Shown in pieces: positions 47,808-56,045 of a stretch of 62,379 bases of DNA; position 1 is the first letter of the stretch; every line of letters starts with the position of its first letter. The position numbers were made by a program, and so were the translations under genes. This DNA is from a virus. The stretch is taken from IMG/VR virus record IMGVR_UViG_3300047444_000176, positions 1 to 62,379 of that record; one strand, given 5' to 3'. The notes beneath the pieces were generated by a model. The model was not told where the DNA came from, did not search any database, and was given only the letters and a program-made list of their open reading frames with translations.

Positions 47808-49085
47808 TTACCTCAATGCCGTACCGACCTTCTTGATCTGCTCGAAGGTGGGACGATGGATGACGGGAGCGCCGAGTTCGCGCCGTTGGCGTGCTCGTGT
47901 CTCCGCGTAGAAGTCGAAGAGTCCGGGGATCGTCGCTTTCGGCGTACGGTTCTCCATGACCCACTCTCGTGCGCCAGCAGCAAGGCGAGCGCGCAGAGCC
48001 ACGTCCTCAATGAGGAGCGACAGCTTCTCCACGAACTCCGCAGGCGTGTTGAACAGGAGGCCCGTCTTGCCATCTTGGATCTCCCGGTAGGGCCCAGTGT
48101 TCTGCGCGAGGGTCGGTTCCGGCTTCCGCCACACGGAGCCTTCGTACCACTTGATGGCGGACTTGCAGGCGTTGAAGACGTTGTTCGCGAGGGGGCAGAG
48201 GTTGATGTCGATGTTCATGAGGCCGCGCTTCAGCTTGTACGCCTCGTACTCGACCCAGATGTGGTGCTCGATCTGCTCGGCGGGGATCACGTCGTGAATC
48301 CAGTGGAAGTACTCGCCGAAGATCACGAACTTCACCTTCGGGTACTTCTTCGCGATGGTGCCGAGCGCGTCGCGCAGCGGGTACCAGTCGATCCAGTGGC
48401 TCATGCCACCCTGCCAGAGGATGCGGATCTCGTCGTCCGTGCGGACGAGTTCGAGGTCCTCGTAGTCCTCGGGGACGATCGTGTTCGGGAAGAAGTAGGT
48501 GTTCGGGTTGCCGACCACGTCCTTGAAGTACTTGGCGAGCAGAGGCGAGGCGGCGGTGACGCCGTGCGCCTGCCGGATGATCTCGTGGCGCACCTTCATC
48601 TGCTGGAGGTTGCGCGCGATGTCCCAGACGCTGCCGTCGGAAGTCGTCTGCTGGTCGATGTACTCAGTGAGGTGCTTGCCCTTCGCGTCCTCGATCACGA
48701 GCCCGTCGCCCGGTTCGAGCAGCGACGTGTCGGGGTAGCCCCGAACGCCCATGCGCGCGAACTGCGTGTTGAACGGGTGGACGAAGTCGTTGTTATCGTC
48801 GTGGTCGTAGATGAGGGCCGGCGGGTAGATGGGCTCGCCAGCGCGCACCGAGGGCGCGATCTTCTTGTACGCGAGGAAGCGGTGGAGGAACGGCTCACCC
48901 GAGACCGCGTAGAACTGCGCCACGTCCGAGTGGACAAGCGCGAGGTTCGCGTCCTTCGTGTTCCCTCGCTCCTCGAAGACCTGAACCGAGGGTTCGATCA
49001 CGGGGAGATGGCGGAACGGGACTTGGATGCGGTAGTACGAGCAGGCGTTGTGTTTCGTGCTGAGGTTGAGGGTCCACAGGTACAC
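47808..49085 (-). CDS. GT4-like glycosyltransferase in the structural module
   Basis: 425 residues with a Rossmann-like N-terminal half (MYLWTLNLSTKHNACSYYRI) and a GT-B C-terminal half: FFPNTIVPEDYEDL, IRILWQGGMSHWIDWYPLRD, CPLANNVFNACKSAIKWYEG, where the K-x-x-K-x-x-E-like element is the donor-binding motif of family 4. It is unusual between the tail and head genes. It may glycosylate virion proteins or a host receptor. Confidence 0.82.
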   Translation of the reverse strand: MYLWTLNLSTKHNACSYYRIQVPFRHLPVIEPSVQVFEERGNTKDANLALVHSDVAQFYAVSGEPFLHRFLAYKKIAPSVRAGEPIYPPALIYDHDDNNDFVHPFNTQFARMGVRGYPDTSLLEPGDGLVIEDAKGKHLTEYIDQQTTSDGSVWDIARNLQQMKVRHEIIRQAHGVTAASPLLAKYFKDVVGNPNTYFFPNTIVPEDYEDLELVRTDDEIRILWQGGMSHWIDWYPLRDALGTIAKKYPKVKFVIFGEYFHWIHDVIPAEQIEHHIWVEYEAYKLKRGLMNIDINLCPLANNVFNACKSAIKWYEGSVWRKPEPTLAQNTGPYREIQDGKTGLLFNTPAEFVEKLSLLIEDVALRARLAAGAREWVMENRTPKATIPGLFDFYAETRARQRRELGAPVIHRPTFEQIKKVGTALR

Positions 49086-49099
49086 GGGGCCGCTCCTTC

Positions 49100-49534
49100 C
49101 TAGTTGAGGATGATCCGACCGCGCATGTCGCAGTCGATGCCCTGCTCGCGGAAGTAATCCACGAGGGCGTAGAAGAAGTCTTTGTTGAGTTCGACGTTCC
49201 CGCGTTCGGGGTTCGTCTTGTACAGCAGGCCGTCGTCCATCAGTTCGCCCTTCTCGTCGTAGCGGGCGAACATGTCGAGGATGAGCGTCCAGATGGCGGT
49301 GTCGAAGTTCGCGACGTGCTGAAACGTGCGCGTCGGGTCGAAGCCGCCGGTCTTCGTGTACTTCGCGAGGGTGGACAGGGCATCGGTCATGTTCTGCACC
49401 TCGCGCCGTGTCTCTGCCGTCGCCCTCAGGATCGGGACTCGCTCCTGAGCGAGCTTGGTAGCATCGCCCAGAAGTCCGAGTTCCGCCTTGTGGCGACTCT
49501 TGATGCGAGCGATCTTAAAGTCACCGCTGCTCAT
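49100..49534 (-). CDS. Hypothetical virion-associated protein (144 aa)
   Basis: Helical protein (MSSGDFKIARIKSRHKAELG) with a conserved-looking C-terminal half (FFYALVDYFREQGIDCDMRG). It lies between the micro-protein cluster and the GT4 gene. No known family. Confidence 0.6.
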   Translation of the reverse strand: MSSGDFKIARIKSRHKAELGLLGDATKLAQERVPILRATAETRREVQNMTDALSTLAKYTKTGGFDPTRTFQHVANFDTAIWTLILDMFARYDEKGELMDDGLLYKTNPERGNVELNKDFFYALVDYFREQGIDCDMRGRIILN

Positions 49535-49537
49535 GAG

Positions 49538-49720
49538 TTACGCTCCCTTCACCTTCTTGAGGTTGGGGTTGGCCTTCTTGGCCTTCGCACTGGCGTTCTG
49601 GGCGGCCGCTGCGATGATCGCCTTGCCGTGCGCGAGGGACTCGCCCTCGCCCGCAGCCGCGTTCTCCGCAGCAGCCTCGAAGCCGATGTGCTTCGTCGGA
49701 TTGCCACGCTTCCCTGCCAT
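49538..49720 (-). CDS. RNP-signature micro-protein 1 (60 aa)
   Basis: Begins MAGKRGNPTKH, a basic patch then Asn-Pro, followed by an Ala-rich helix and Lys-rich end (AKAKKANPNLKKVKGA, which repeats the NPNL-like pair). First in reading-downstream order of a run of small proteins that all carry Arg/Lys-x-Asn-Pro near the N-terminus. Function unknown. Confidence 0.65.
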   Translation of the reverse strand: MAGKRGNPTKHIGFEAAAENAAAGEGESLAHGKAIIAAAAQNASAKAKKANPNLKKVKGA

Positions 49721-49721
49721 G

Positions 49722-49850
49722 TTACTTCTTCCCCTTCTTGGCCTTCTTGTCGGCCGCGTCGGGCTTGCCCTTCTCGGCCTTCTCCATGGCTGCGCTTTCT
49801 CCCTCGGCTTTCGCTTCCTTCAGGAAGGAGAGGGGGTTCTTGCGGGCCAT
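49722..49850 (-). CDS. RNP-signature micro-protein 2 (42 aa)
   Basis: Too short for most gene finders, but its ATG (49850) overlaps the previous stop and its stop precedes the next gene by one base. Sequence MARKNPLSFLKEAKAEGESA then a Lys-rich tail ending KKAKKGKK. Shares the RKNP start. Confidence 0.6.
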   Translation of the reverse strand: MARKNPLSFLKEAKAEGESAAMEKAEKGKPDAADKKAKKGKK

Positions 49851-50038
49851 TACTTCTTGCTCGCGGAGGGGTTGCCCACCTGCTGCGAGATGACGGTCTT
49901 CTTGCCGACCGGCACGCGCATCTTGGCAGGATTCCCACCGTCCACGACCGCATCGTTCGCGATCGGGTTCACGACCTTCTGCGACAGCACCTTCGAGCGG
50001 AGTGGCTGCTCGATCGGGTTACCACGCTTGCTTCCCAT
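49850..50038 (-). CDS. RNP-signature micro-protein 3 (62 aa)
   Basis: Begins MGSKRGNPIEQ and repeats the element internally (VVNPIAND, GGNPAKM, VGNPSASKK), as if built from several Asn-Pro units. An in-frame GTG two codons upstream is possible. Coupled to its neighbour by overlapping start and stop. Confidence 0.65.
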   Translation of the reverse strand: MGSKRGNPIEQPLRSKVLSQKVVNPIANDAVVDGGNPAKMRVPVGKKTVISQQVGNPSASKK

Positions 50039-50045
50039 GTTCACC

Positions 50046-50288
50046 TCAGTCCTTGCAACCCTTCATTGCGGAGTGCAGGTTGTCGATGTGTTTCCGAGCC
50101 AACTTGGCCTCGGGCTGTTCACTGCCGAGGGCCTTCGGGAGGAGCTTCTCGCCCCCGTTCGACCACGGCTTACGGATCTTGTCGCCAAGCTGGTGCAGGG
50201 CATCGTGCATCTCCGAGAGCTTCTTCTGATGCGGATCTTGCTCGATGCTGTCCATGCTGGCGATCGGGTTCTTGCGGGACTTCGCCAT
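50046..50288 (-). CDS. RNP-signature micro-protein 4 (80 aa)
   Basis: MAKSRKNPIASMDSIEQDPH, then a helical segment and a C-terminus LARKHIDNLHSAMKGCKD. Same N-terminal RKNP signature; otherwise unlike its neighbours. Confidence 0.65.
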   Translation of the reverse strand: MAKSRKNPIASMDSIEQDPHQKKLSEMHDALHQLGDKIRKPWSNGGEKLLPKALGSEQPEAKLARKHIDNLHSAMKGCKD

Positions 50289-50512
50289 CAGTCCTCCGCG
50301 TCCGGTGCCGGCTGCTGCTTGTTGGCCTTGCGGGCCCGCTGCACAGCAACCTTCGCCGTCGTCTTGTTCTTCGCCTGAGCGACGTAGTCGCTCTCGGTCT
50401 TGTCCATCTTCGGGCCGGGCGACAGCGTCTTCTTCATGTCGTCGTCGACGCCGCCGCTGTCGTATGGAGCCGCGTAGCCGGCCGCCTTCGCGATCGGATT
50501 GCCGCGCGCCAT
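50288..50512 (-). CDS. RNP-signature micro-protein 5 (74 aa)
   Basis: MARGNPIAKAAGYAAPYDSG, followed by a charged, Ala/Gln/Lys helix ending in acidic EDAED-like residues. The RGNP motif starts at residue 3. Overlaps both neighbours by one base. Confidence 0.65.
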   Translation of the reverse strand: MARGNPIAKAAGYAAPYDSGGVDDDMKKTLSPGPKMDKTESDYVAQAKNKTTAKVAVQRARKANKQQPAPDAED

Positions 50513-50781
50513 TAGCCGGCCGCCCCCGGCATCGCAGGCGTCGGGCTCGACGTGGGCGTCGGGGCCTTGGAACGCATGTCTTTGCCGTTCGCGAACGGAG
50601 CCTGCACGGCCGACGGGTTGTCCCCATCGTTCGTCTTCATGCTCACGTCCGGCATGTCGTTGGCCTTCTCCTTCGCCGCGACATTCACGCCGCTCGGCAG
50701 GGGAAGGTTGTCCACGCCATCCACGGGAGCCGGCATGTTGACCGACGTACCGCTGATGGTGGGGTTCTTGCGCTGTGCCAT
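50512..50781 (-). CDS. RNP-signature micro-protein 6 (89 aa)
   Basis: MAQRKNPTISGTSVNMPAPV, then Pro/Ser/Thr-rich flexible sequence (SKAPTPTSSPTPAMPGAAG). First of the cluster after the capsid terminator. RKNP at residues 4-7. Confidence 0.65.
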   Translation of the reverse strand: MAQRKNPTISGTSVNMPAPVDGVDNLPLPSGVNVAAKEKANDMPDVSMKTNDGDNPSAVQAPFANGKDMRSKAPTPTSSPTPAMPGAAG

Positions 50782-50794
50782 GTTGTACCTCGAA

Positions 50795-50836
50795 AGCAGA
50801 AAGGGGCGGCGAAAGGTCTCGCCCTCCACCGCCCCC
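50795..50836 (-). terminator. Probable terminator downstream of the major capsid gene
   Basis: On the minus strand GGGGCGG (50835-50829) pairs with CCGCCCC (50809-50803), with a nested GGCGA/TCGCC, followed by TTTCTGC and more T. A terminator after the capsid gene is common in podoviruses; the T-tract is imperfect, so read-through into the micro-protein genes is likely. Confidence 0.55.
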
Positions 50837-50853
50837 ACTGTTGTACGTCGACG

Positions 50854-51873
50854 TTAGCTGACCGCCGACTTGTTGTTCACCGAGATCATGCGGCCGTTGG
50901 CCTTCTCGTTCAGGACCTCCAGCGTGACCTCGCCCACGACCAGACCAGCGACGGAATCACCGCGCTTGCCCACCAACTCGTGGTGGACAGGACGCAGCCA
51001 CGCGAGCCGGTTGATCGCACGCGACAGGAAGAACATCTGCCCGCCCGTGTTGGTCGCCGACGCGGTCGCCGTGGTCGTGTTGGTGCTCTCCGGCACCCAA
51101 CGATCGAGCACGATCTGGATCAGACCGAAATCCGAATCGTAGAAGTCGATCGCGCCGACCAGCTTCTTGTCCACCGCCGCGATGTTGCGCGCGTGCGGGG
51201 TGCCAGCAGCCGCACCCGGAACCGTGAACGCACTCACCTGACGCTTGACGCGCGGGGAGACGTACACCTGCTCGGGATTGCCACCAGCCACGTAGATGCT
51301 GTTCAGCATGTCCGCGAAGTCACCGACGGCCAACTGCCCATCGTGCGTCGCGTCACCGGGAGCGGTCCCGGCGTTGCTGCCCGCGTACGCCGTGTTGGTC
51401 GCGATGAAGGCCTGAAGACCCTTCATGACACGAGCCGCAGCGGAGGTACCGGTCGCGGTGCTCAGGGCACCGAAGACGCAGGTCTCCAGCTTCACAGCGA
51501 GTTCCTTCACCGCCTTCTGCACTTCGTAGGCGTACTGATCCGCGAAGCCAGCGGTGTCGACGGCGCGCTGCGACTCCGACAGCCCGATGTCCTTACGCAG
51601 GATCATCGTGATGTTGAAGATACGGCTCGGCGCGGTCGTGGTGGACAGCGACCAGTCGGCACCTTCGACAGCACCCGTCCCGTCCTGCGCGGACAGCGTG
51701 TCGATGAGCCACTGGTGGTAGATGTGCCGGCAGGCGACCTTGGGTGCCTGCGACACGAACGGCGTGTCGTACGGGGAGATGTTGGTGATCTGCTCCAGCA
51801 AGTCCTCACGAGCGACGCCACTCTTCAGGTCCGAGCCATCGAAGGCATACGAACCGAAGTTGAACGTGGTCAT
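50854..51873 (-). CDS. Major capsid protein (SU10/DUF5309-like HK97 fold)
   Basis: 339 residues from ATG 51873. Starts MTTFNFGSYAFDGSDLKSGV, with EDLLEQITNISPYDTPFVSQ, then FNITMILRKDIGLSESQRAV, patterns of the DUF5309/SU10-type capsid family, and a C-terminal beta region (GLVVGEVTLEVLNEKANGRM). It lies directly after the scaffold gene in transcription order. Hairpin (51887-51903) upstream may affect its translation. Confidence 0.85.
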   Translation of the reverse strand: MTTFNFGSYAFDGSDLKSGVAREDLLEQITNISPYDTPFVSQAPKVACRHIYHQWLIDTLSAQDGTGAVEGADWSLSTTTAPSRIFNITMILRKDIGLSESQRAVDTAGFADQYAYEVQKAVKELAVKLETCVFGALSTATGTSAAARVMKGLQAFIATNTAYAGSNAGTAPGDATHDGQLAVGDFADMLNSIYVAGGNPEQVYVSPRVKRQVSAFTVPGAAAGTPHARNIAAVDKKLVGAIDFYDSDFGLIQIVLDRWVPESTNTTTATASATNTGGQMFFLSRAINRLAWLRPVHHELVGKRGDSVAGLVVGEVTLEVLNEKANGRMISVNNKSAVS

Positions 51874-51886
51874 GTTGTTGTTCCCT

Positions 51887-51903
51887 CGCCCCATTGGGGG
51901 GCG
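51887..51903 (-). promoter_or_regulatory. Hairpin just upstream of the capsid ribosome-binding site
   Basis: CGCCCC (51887-51892) pairs with GGGGCG (51898-51903) across a 5-base loop, ending about a dozen bases before the capsid ATG and next to its GAGGG site. A second small hairpin (51931-51935 with 51942-51946) covers the scaffold stop. They could tune translation or be a processing signal; no T-run argues for a terminator. Confidence 0.4.
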
Positions 51904-51936
51904 TGTGGTGGTACTGCGTTGACCCTTTCTCCAGCG

Positions 51937-53136
51937 TTATTGCTGGTTGAGGAAACCAAGTGACGGGCCGATGACCATCTTGCGGAACGCCATAGCGCCC
52001 GGACTGCCGGGGGCTTCACCCTCACGGCGCATCCGTTCGCGGGCGGACTCGATCTCCTCGCGGGAGGCTCCAGTCGCACCCTTGTTCTCGTGGGCACCTG
52101 CACCGCCTGCGGAACCGCTGATGACGCCCGCATCTTTGCGTGCGATCTTCAACTGCTCCTGACGGACCTGTTCACGCGCGGCGAGATCGGCCTCCGTGGC
52201 CTCCGCCTTGGCATGATCGGATGCGGCAACCTGTGCGCCGTGGGCTCGCTCGAAGCTCACCCATGCGTGCTCGGTTGCGCCCTGCCGATCCCCCTGCGCC
52301 AGCAGTGCTTGCACTGCGCGCTTGACCAGCGGGTCGCTGTCGATGAAGACTGCGACCTCCTCGGAGAAGCGTTCGGCGTTCGGGTGTTTCTCCTTCATGT
52401 AGGAGTCCACCTGCCGCCAAGCCGCCCTGTCCGCATCACCCGCTGTGTCGCGGGCCGCGAACCTCTCCTCCACCTTCCAGTTGGCCGTCGCCTCGGCGAG
52501 TTCGCGGCTCGCCTTGCTCAACAGCTTCGAGGATTCCACGTCGAGAACGCCACCGCTCTCGCTGATGTCCGACAGCACCTTGTCGTACCGTACCTGTGCA
52601 GCATCGACGGCCGCCTGCGAAGCGAGCGTCGTCTGAACGGGCTGTGGAGCGACTGCGGCGGGGGCCGCAGCCGGGGGGTTGGCGAAGCGCGCTTCGAGGG
52701 AACGGACCTGCTCTGCGAGCCGATCACGCTCCGCGAGGGCGTCCTTCGCCATGTGTGTGAGGTGAACTCCACCCTTGATCGCTTCCTTCACGTCGACGTA
52801 CTTGCCCGCGATGAGACCCGTCTTGGGGTCCCGCAGGGCTTCGTAGCCGGCGATCAGGTCGTCGAGACTGGGGTTGTCCGCCTTGGTCCTGTCGGTCGCA
52901 GCCGCCTTAGCCGCAGCAGGCGCGGGTTGTCCGCCCTGTGCAGGAGTCGCTGGTGTTGCCGCAGTTCCGGGTGCGCCTTCGTTGCCGGGTAGTCCGTCGA
53001 CGAAAGCATTGATCTCTGCCTGTGATGCCTTCCCCTGTCGGCCGCCGTTGGCAGCGATGGGGATGATGACGTCGGGCACGACAATCGTACGCAACAGATG
53101 TTCGTGCAGTGCTGCCTCTTCTCTGGACTGTGCCAC
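51937..53136 (-). CDS. Scaffolding protein (399 aa)
   Basis: Begins MAQSREEAALHEHLLRTIVV, then Ala/Pro/Gly-rich low complexity (about residues 55-85), a long charged helical middle (AERDRLAEQVRSLEARFANP) and Glu/Arg-rich C-terminus. Helix-rich, low-complexity protein immediately before the capsid gene is typical of podovirus scaffolds. Confidence 0.75.
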   Translation of the reverse strand: MAQSREEAALHEHLLRTIVVPDVIIPIAANGGRQGKASQAEINAFVDGLPGNEGAPGTAATPATPAQGGQPAPAAAKAAATDRTKADNPSLDDLIAGYEALRDPKTGLIAGKYVDVKEAIKGGVHLTHMAKDALAERDRLAEQVRSLEARFANPPAAAPAAVAPQPVQTTLASQAAVDAAQVRYDKVLSDISESGGVLDVESSKLLSKASRELAEATANWKVEERFAARDTAGDADRAAWRQVDSYMKEKHPNAERFSEEVAVFIDSDPLVKRAVQALLAQGDRQGATEHAWVSFERAHGAQVAASDHAKAEATEADLAAREQVRQEQLKIARKDAGVISGSAGGAGAHENKGATGASREEIESARERMRREGEAPGSPGAMAFRKMVIGPSLGFLNQQ

Positions 53137-53171
53137 GTTGTTCTCCTTGAGGGGTCGTCCCTCAGTTGGAG

Positions 53172-53378
53172 TTACTTGCCCCGCTTCCGGCGTGTGCCGG
53201 CCAGAGGGTTGCGGTCGCCGCCGGACACGTATGTCCCGCCGTGCTCCGCCTCGTTGGCCTTCTCCGAGAGGAAGATGGCCTTCTCCTGCGCGGACCCGTG
53301 CTTCACGATGGGGCCGTTCTTGCTGCCGGAGTGTAGCTCGCCGGCCTTGCCTTTCTTGAAGACTTCATTGCTTGGCAT
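53172..53378 (-). CDS. Basic micro-protein with C-terminal RNP element (68 aa)
   Basis: MPSNEVFKKGKAGELHSGSK, ending GGDRNPLAGTRRKRGK. The RNP element seen at the N-termini of the 49.5-50.8-kb cluster appears here near the C-terminus. Located between scaffold and portal-side genes. Confidence 0.6.
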   Translation of the reverse strand: MPSNEVFKKGKAGELHSGSKNGPIVKHGSAQEKAIFLSEKANEAEHGGTYVSGGDRNPLAGTRRKRGK

Positions 53379-53379
53379 G

Positions 53380-53640
53380 TTACCTGTTCTCCGAGCCGGG
53401 CTGGTCACCGGGCTTCGCCTTCTTGGTGACCGCCGACTGGCGCGTCACGAGGGGCATCGGACCGATCATCTTCGACTTCGGTGCCATGCCCGCTGACGTG
53501 CGCCGGTTCTCGGCGAGATTGGTGAGGTCGCCCGCGACCATGTTGTAGCCGGATCGCCGGGCCATCTCTGCCATGTCTTCGGTGCTCGACACCTGATGAG
53601 CAGCGAAGTTCTGGGCGGGGTTGTTGCGTGCTCGTGCCAT
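53380..53640 (-). CDS. RNP-signature micro-protein 7 (86 aa)
   Basis: MARARNNPAQNFAAHQVSST with a RNNP start, then a helical and basic region. It extends the RNP-start family to the portal side of the capsid gene. Start base is shared with the next gene's stop. Confidence 0.6.
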   Translation of the reverse strand: MARARNNPAQNFAAHQVSSTEDMAEMARRSGYNMVAGDLTNLAENRRTSAGMAPKSKMIGPMPLVTRQSAVTKKAKPGDQPGSENR

Positions 53641-54062
53641 CAGTACTCTTCGGGGTCTGCTTCGCCCTCGTTCGGTGTGGACGGCTGATTGATGCCGACC
53701 ACTGGCTTGACGCCGCCCGCGTTGCGGCGAGCGTCGTAGAGTTGATCGTTGGACATCGACTGGAGCATCGCTTCGTGGATGCGTTCCATCGACGTCTCGT
53801 GGATCAGGAGCGAGAAGAACTTCAGGAGTCCCTCGCCGAAGCAGACGCCGCCCGCGAGGAACTCATCGGGATAGCGATCCTGCCGCTCGCGCGAGCGGTC
53901 CTTCCACATCGCGTTCATGCTCGCGATGATCGAGAGCATGTAGGGCTTGAAACTGTCGTCGTACGCCGGGCTGTTGAGCACGAACTCGATCTGACCGAGT
54001 TGACGCTCATCCAGCCGGCGAAGATCGAACATCTCGCGGAAGTCACCGCGTTGTCCTGCCAT
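53640..54062 (-). CDS. Hypothetical protein (140 aa) of the head module
   Basis: Helical protein (MAGQRGDFREMFDLRRLDER) with an acidic flexible tail (PSTPNEGEADPEEY). It follows the portal gene; possibly a head-assembly factor. No known domain. Confidence 0.6.
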   Translation of the reverse strand: MAGQRGDFREMFDLRRLDERQLGQIEFVLNSPAYDDSFKPYMLSIIASMNAMWKDRSRERQDRYPDEFLAGGVCFGEGLLKFFSLLIHETSMERIHEAMLQSMSNDQLYDARRNAGGVKPVVGINQPSTPNEGEADPEEY

Positions 54063-54074
54063 GGTCTACTCCTT

Positions 54075-56045
54075 TCAGGAGTGGTTCAACGCCGTCATCA
54101 TCATCGCGTTCTTGCCGATGTCAGGCGGGTTGAGCATGGAAGCCGGTGCGCCCATGCCGGCCGGCGCGCCTGTCGGCATGCCGGGTACGGCTGAAGGACC
54201 GCCGTTGGCGATCTGGCCTGAAGTCGGGATGCCCGCGAGACCTGCCGGACCACCCGCGCTCTGTGCCAGCGCCGCAAGCTGCGGGTTCTGGGTGAAGATG
54301 TCGTTGATCGAGGGGACCTCGAACACGCGGAAGATGCCACGGAAGAAGTTCACCGCGTTGATCTGACCCATCAGCGACTGCCCTAGGGGGCTCGACAGAG
54401 CTTGCAGGAGCGACAGCAGGTTCTGCTGCTGCATCTGCTTGCTGAGGCCCATCGTCGCGCCCATCGCCCGCGCTTGGTAGCTCGGGAACAGGTCGTAGCC
54501 GCTGAGGATCTCCCTCGACGCCGGGATCGGCATGTTGGTGTCGGGGTCCAACTGCGCGCCGTCCCCGAGGATCATCACCTCGATGGGCGGCTCAAGGAAC
54601 TGCTTCGAGAGCGCGCTGAACATGTTCGCCAGTGGCTCCAACATGGTCTCTTCATAGATGCGCGACTCCAGCATCAGGCGGGTGCCAGCAGCCTCGCGCC
54701 GGCCCACGAACTCGCGGGCGGTCTGGCGGCTGTCGGAACCGAGGCCCATGACGGCGTCGTCGACGAGGCCCGTGCCCATCTGGGCGAACTCGCGGACCTG
54801 TGCGATCTTGTTGTCGGCCACGGTGAGGCCCGACATGTCGTGACCCATCGGCATGATCGCCTGCGACGGGTTGCCGTTCAGGCCGATGAAACGGCCGGGG
54901 CGGCTGTAGAGGTTGCGCGTGATGAGGCCAGCGCCACGATCGTAGAACCACATCGGGTCGATCATCAGATCGGCCGCGTCGAGGCTCTGGTTCAGGTAGC
55001 GGTTTCCGACGATCTGGAGCTTCTCGATGATCTCGGCCTTGCCCGGCGCGTAGAAGTAGTGCGGGTCAGGCGTCGGCGAGAAGGCGAGGAACGGCAGCCG
55101 CCCGTGGTTGTACGGGTTCGGCCGGTTCCGCATCACGTAGCGGCGATTGGCAACAGTGACGACGCGGTTCAGGTCGCCGTCAGGCGAAAGCTCCGAGGGC
55201 ACACGGCCCCAGAACTCAAGGATCTCGATCGGGCGGGCGTACTTGTCCATGTAGCGCGCGGTCTCGTCGTCCATGCCCGTGCGGACTTGGAAGCGACGGA
55301 TCGAGGTGACGAGTTCGGAGTTGCCGCCACCGATTGCTCCCTCGCGCTCCATACGGGCCACTTCGGACTTGTCGAACGTGCCGATCTCCGCGAGGTAGCG
55401 GATGTCGTCGAGGTCGAGGAAGTAGCGGCGGACGACCCACTTCATGTCGCGCAGACGCGAGACGGCCGGCTGCGGGAAGAAGTCGAGGAGGTCGACCATG
55501 ATGGACTCGGGGCCGTCGAACATGACGACCTTGCCCTTGCGGATGTGGCGAACGACCTTGCCCGAGAGGGGCATGCGGTCGATCTGCTCCATGATCCGGG
55601 TCTGCTCGTCGCGCTTCCAGCCCACCTGCATCACGGCCACGCCGTAGAGGCCAGAGGCCACGAGGAGATCCACCTGCTTCAGGAAGGCGCTGTCGTCCTT
55701 CATCTGCGCGGCGTTCAGGGCCTCCTGCTTCTGCGCGGTCTTCCGGTCATCCGGGCCATAGCCCATGAAGTTGACGGGAGGATACGAGGAGAGCGAGGCT
55801 GCGGCCTTGCGCGCTGCGTCGGCCCACAGGGCGCTGAAGATCAGCGGGATGTGGACGTTGTTCTTGTGTGGGTGGAAGCGGCCAGACCACGAGCCACGCC
55901 AGAGGTCGTAGAGCCGGGGCCACTTGGAGCGGATGCCGTTGAACTGCGACTCGGAGTAGCGCAGGCAGTCGATGACCATGTTCGCCATCTGCTGCTTGTA
56001 GGCGTAGTCGGACGGCTCGCGCTGAATGGCAAGAGCAGAGATCAT
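54075..56045 (-). CDS. Portal protein (656 aa)
   Basis: Begins MISALAIQREPSDYAYKQQM. Contains a core layout of podovirus portals: NNVHIPLIFSALWADAARKA near residues 60-80, GVAVMQVGWKRDEQTR, and the later MPGHDMSGLTVADNK-like region. A Gly/Pro/Ala/Met-rich C-terminus (residues about 600-656) ends TALNHS. It forms the DNA-packaging portal ring. Position next to the scaffold and terminase supports it. Confidence 0.82.
   Translation of the reverse strand: MISALAIQREPSDYAYKQQMANMVIDCLRYSESQFNGIRSKWPRLYDLWRGSWSGRFHPHKNNVHIPLIFSALWADAARKAAASLSSYPPVNFMGYGPDDRKTAQKQEALNAAQMKDDSAFLKQVDLLVASGLYGVAVMQVGWKRDEQTRIMEQIDRMPLSGKVVRHIRKGKVVMFDGPESIMVDLLDFFPQPAVSRLRDMKWVVRRYFLDLDDIRYLAEIGTFDKSEVARMEREGAIGGGNSELVTSIRRFQVRTGMDDETARYMDKYARPIEILEFWGRVPSELSPDGDLNRVVTVANRRYVMRNRPNPYNHGRLPFLAFSPTPDPHYFYAPGKAEIIEKLQIVGNRYLNQSLDAADLMIDPMWFYDRGAGLITRNLYSRPGRFIGLNGNPSQAIMPMGHDMSGLTVADNKIAQVREFAQMGTGLVDDAVMGLGSDSRQTAREFVGRREAAGTRLMLESRIYEETMLEPLANMFSALSKQFLEPPIEVMILGDGAQLDPDTNMPIPASREILSGYDLFPSYQARAMGATMGLSKQMQQQNLLSLLQALSSPLGQSLMGQINAVNFFRGIFRVFEVPSINDIFTQNPQLAALAQSAGGPAGLAGIPTSGQIANGGPSAVPGMPTGAPAGMGAPASMLNPPDIGKNAMMMTALNHS

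Noticed and set aside
50245-51963. Plus-strand frame of 572 codons over the capsid and micro-protein genes
   Set aside because: Antisense to the major capsid gene, which has recognisable capsid motifs. Composition is His/Arg/Val-rich, a typical shadow.
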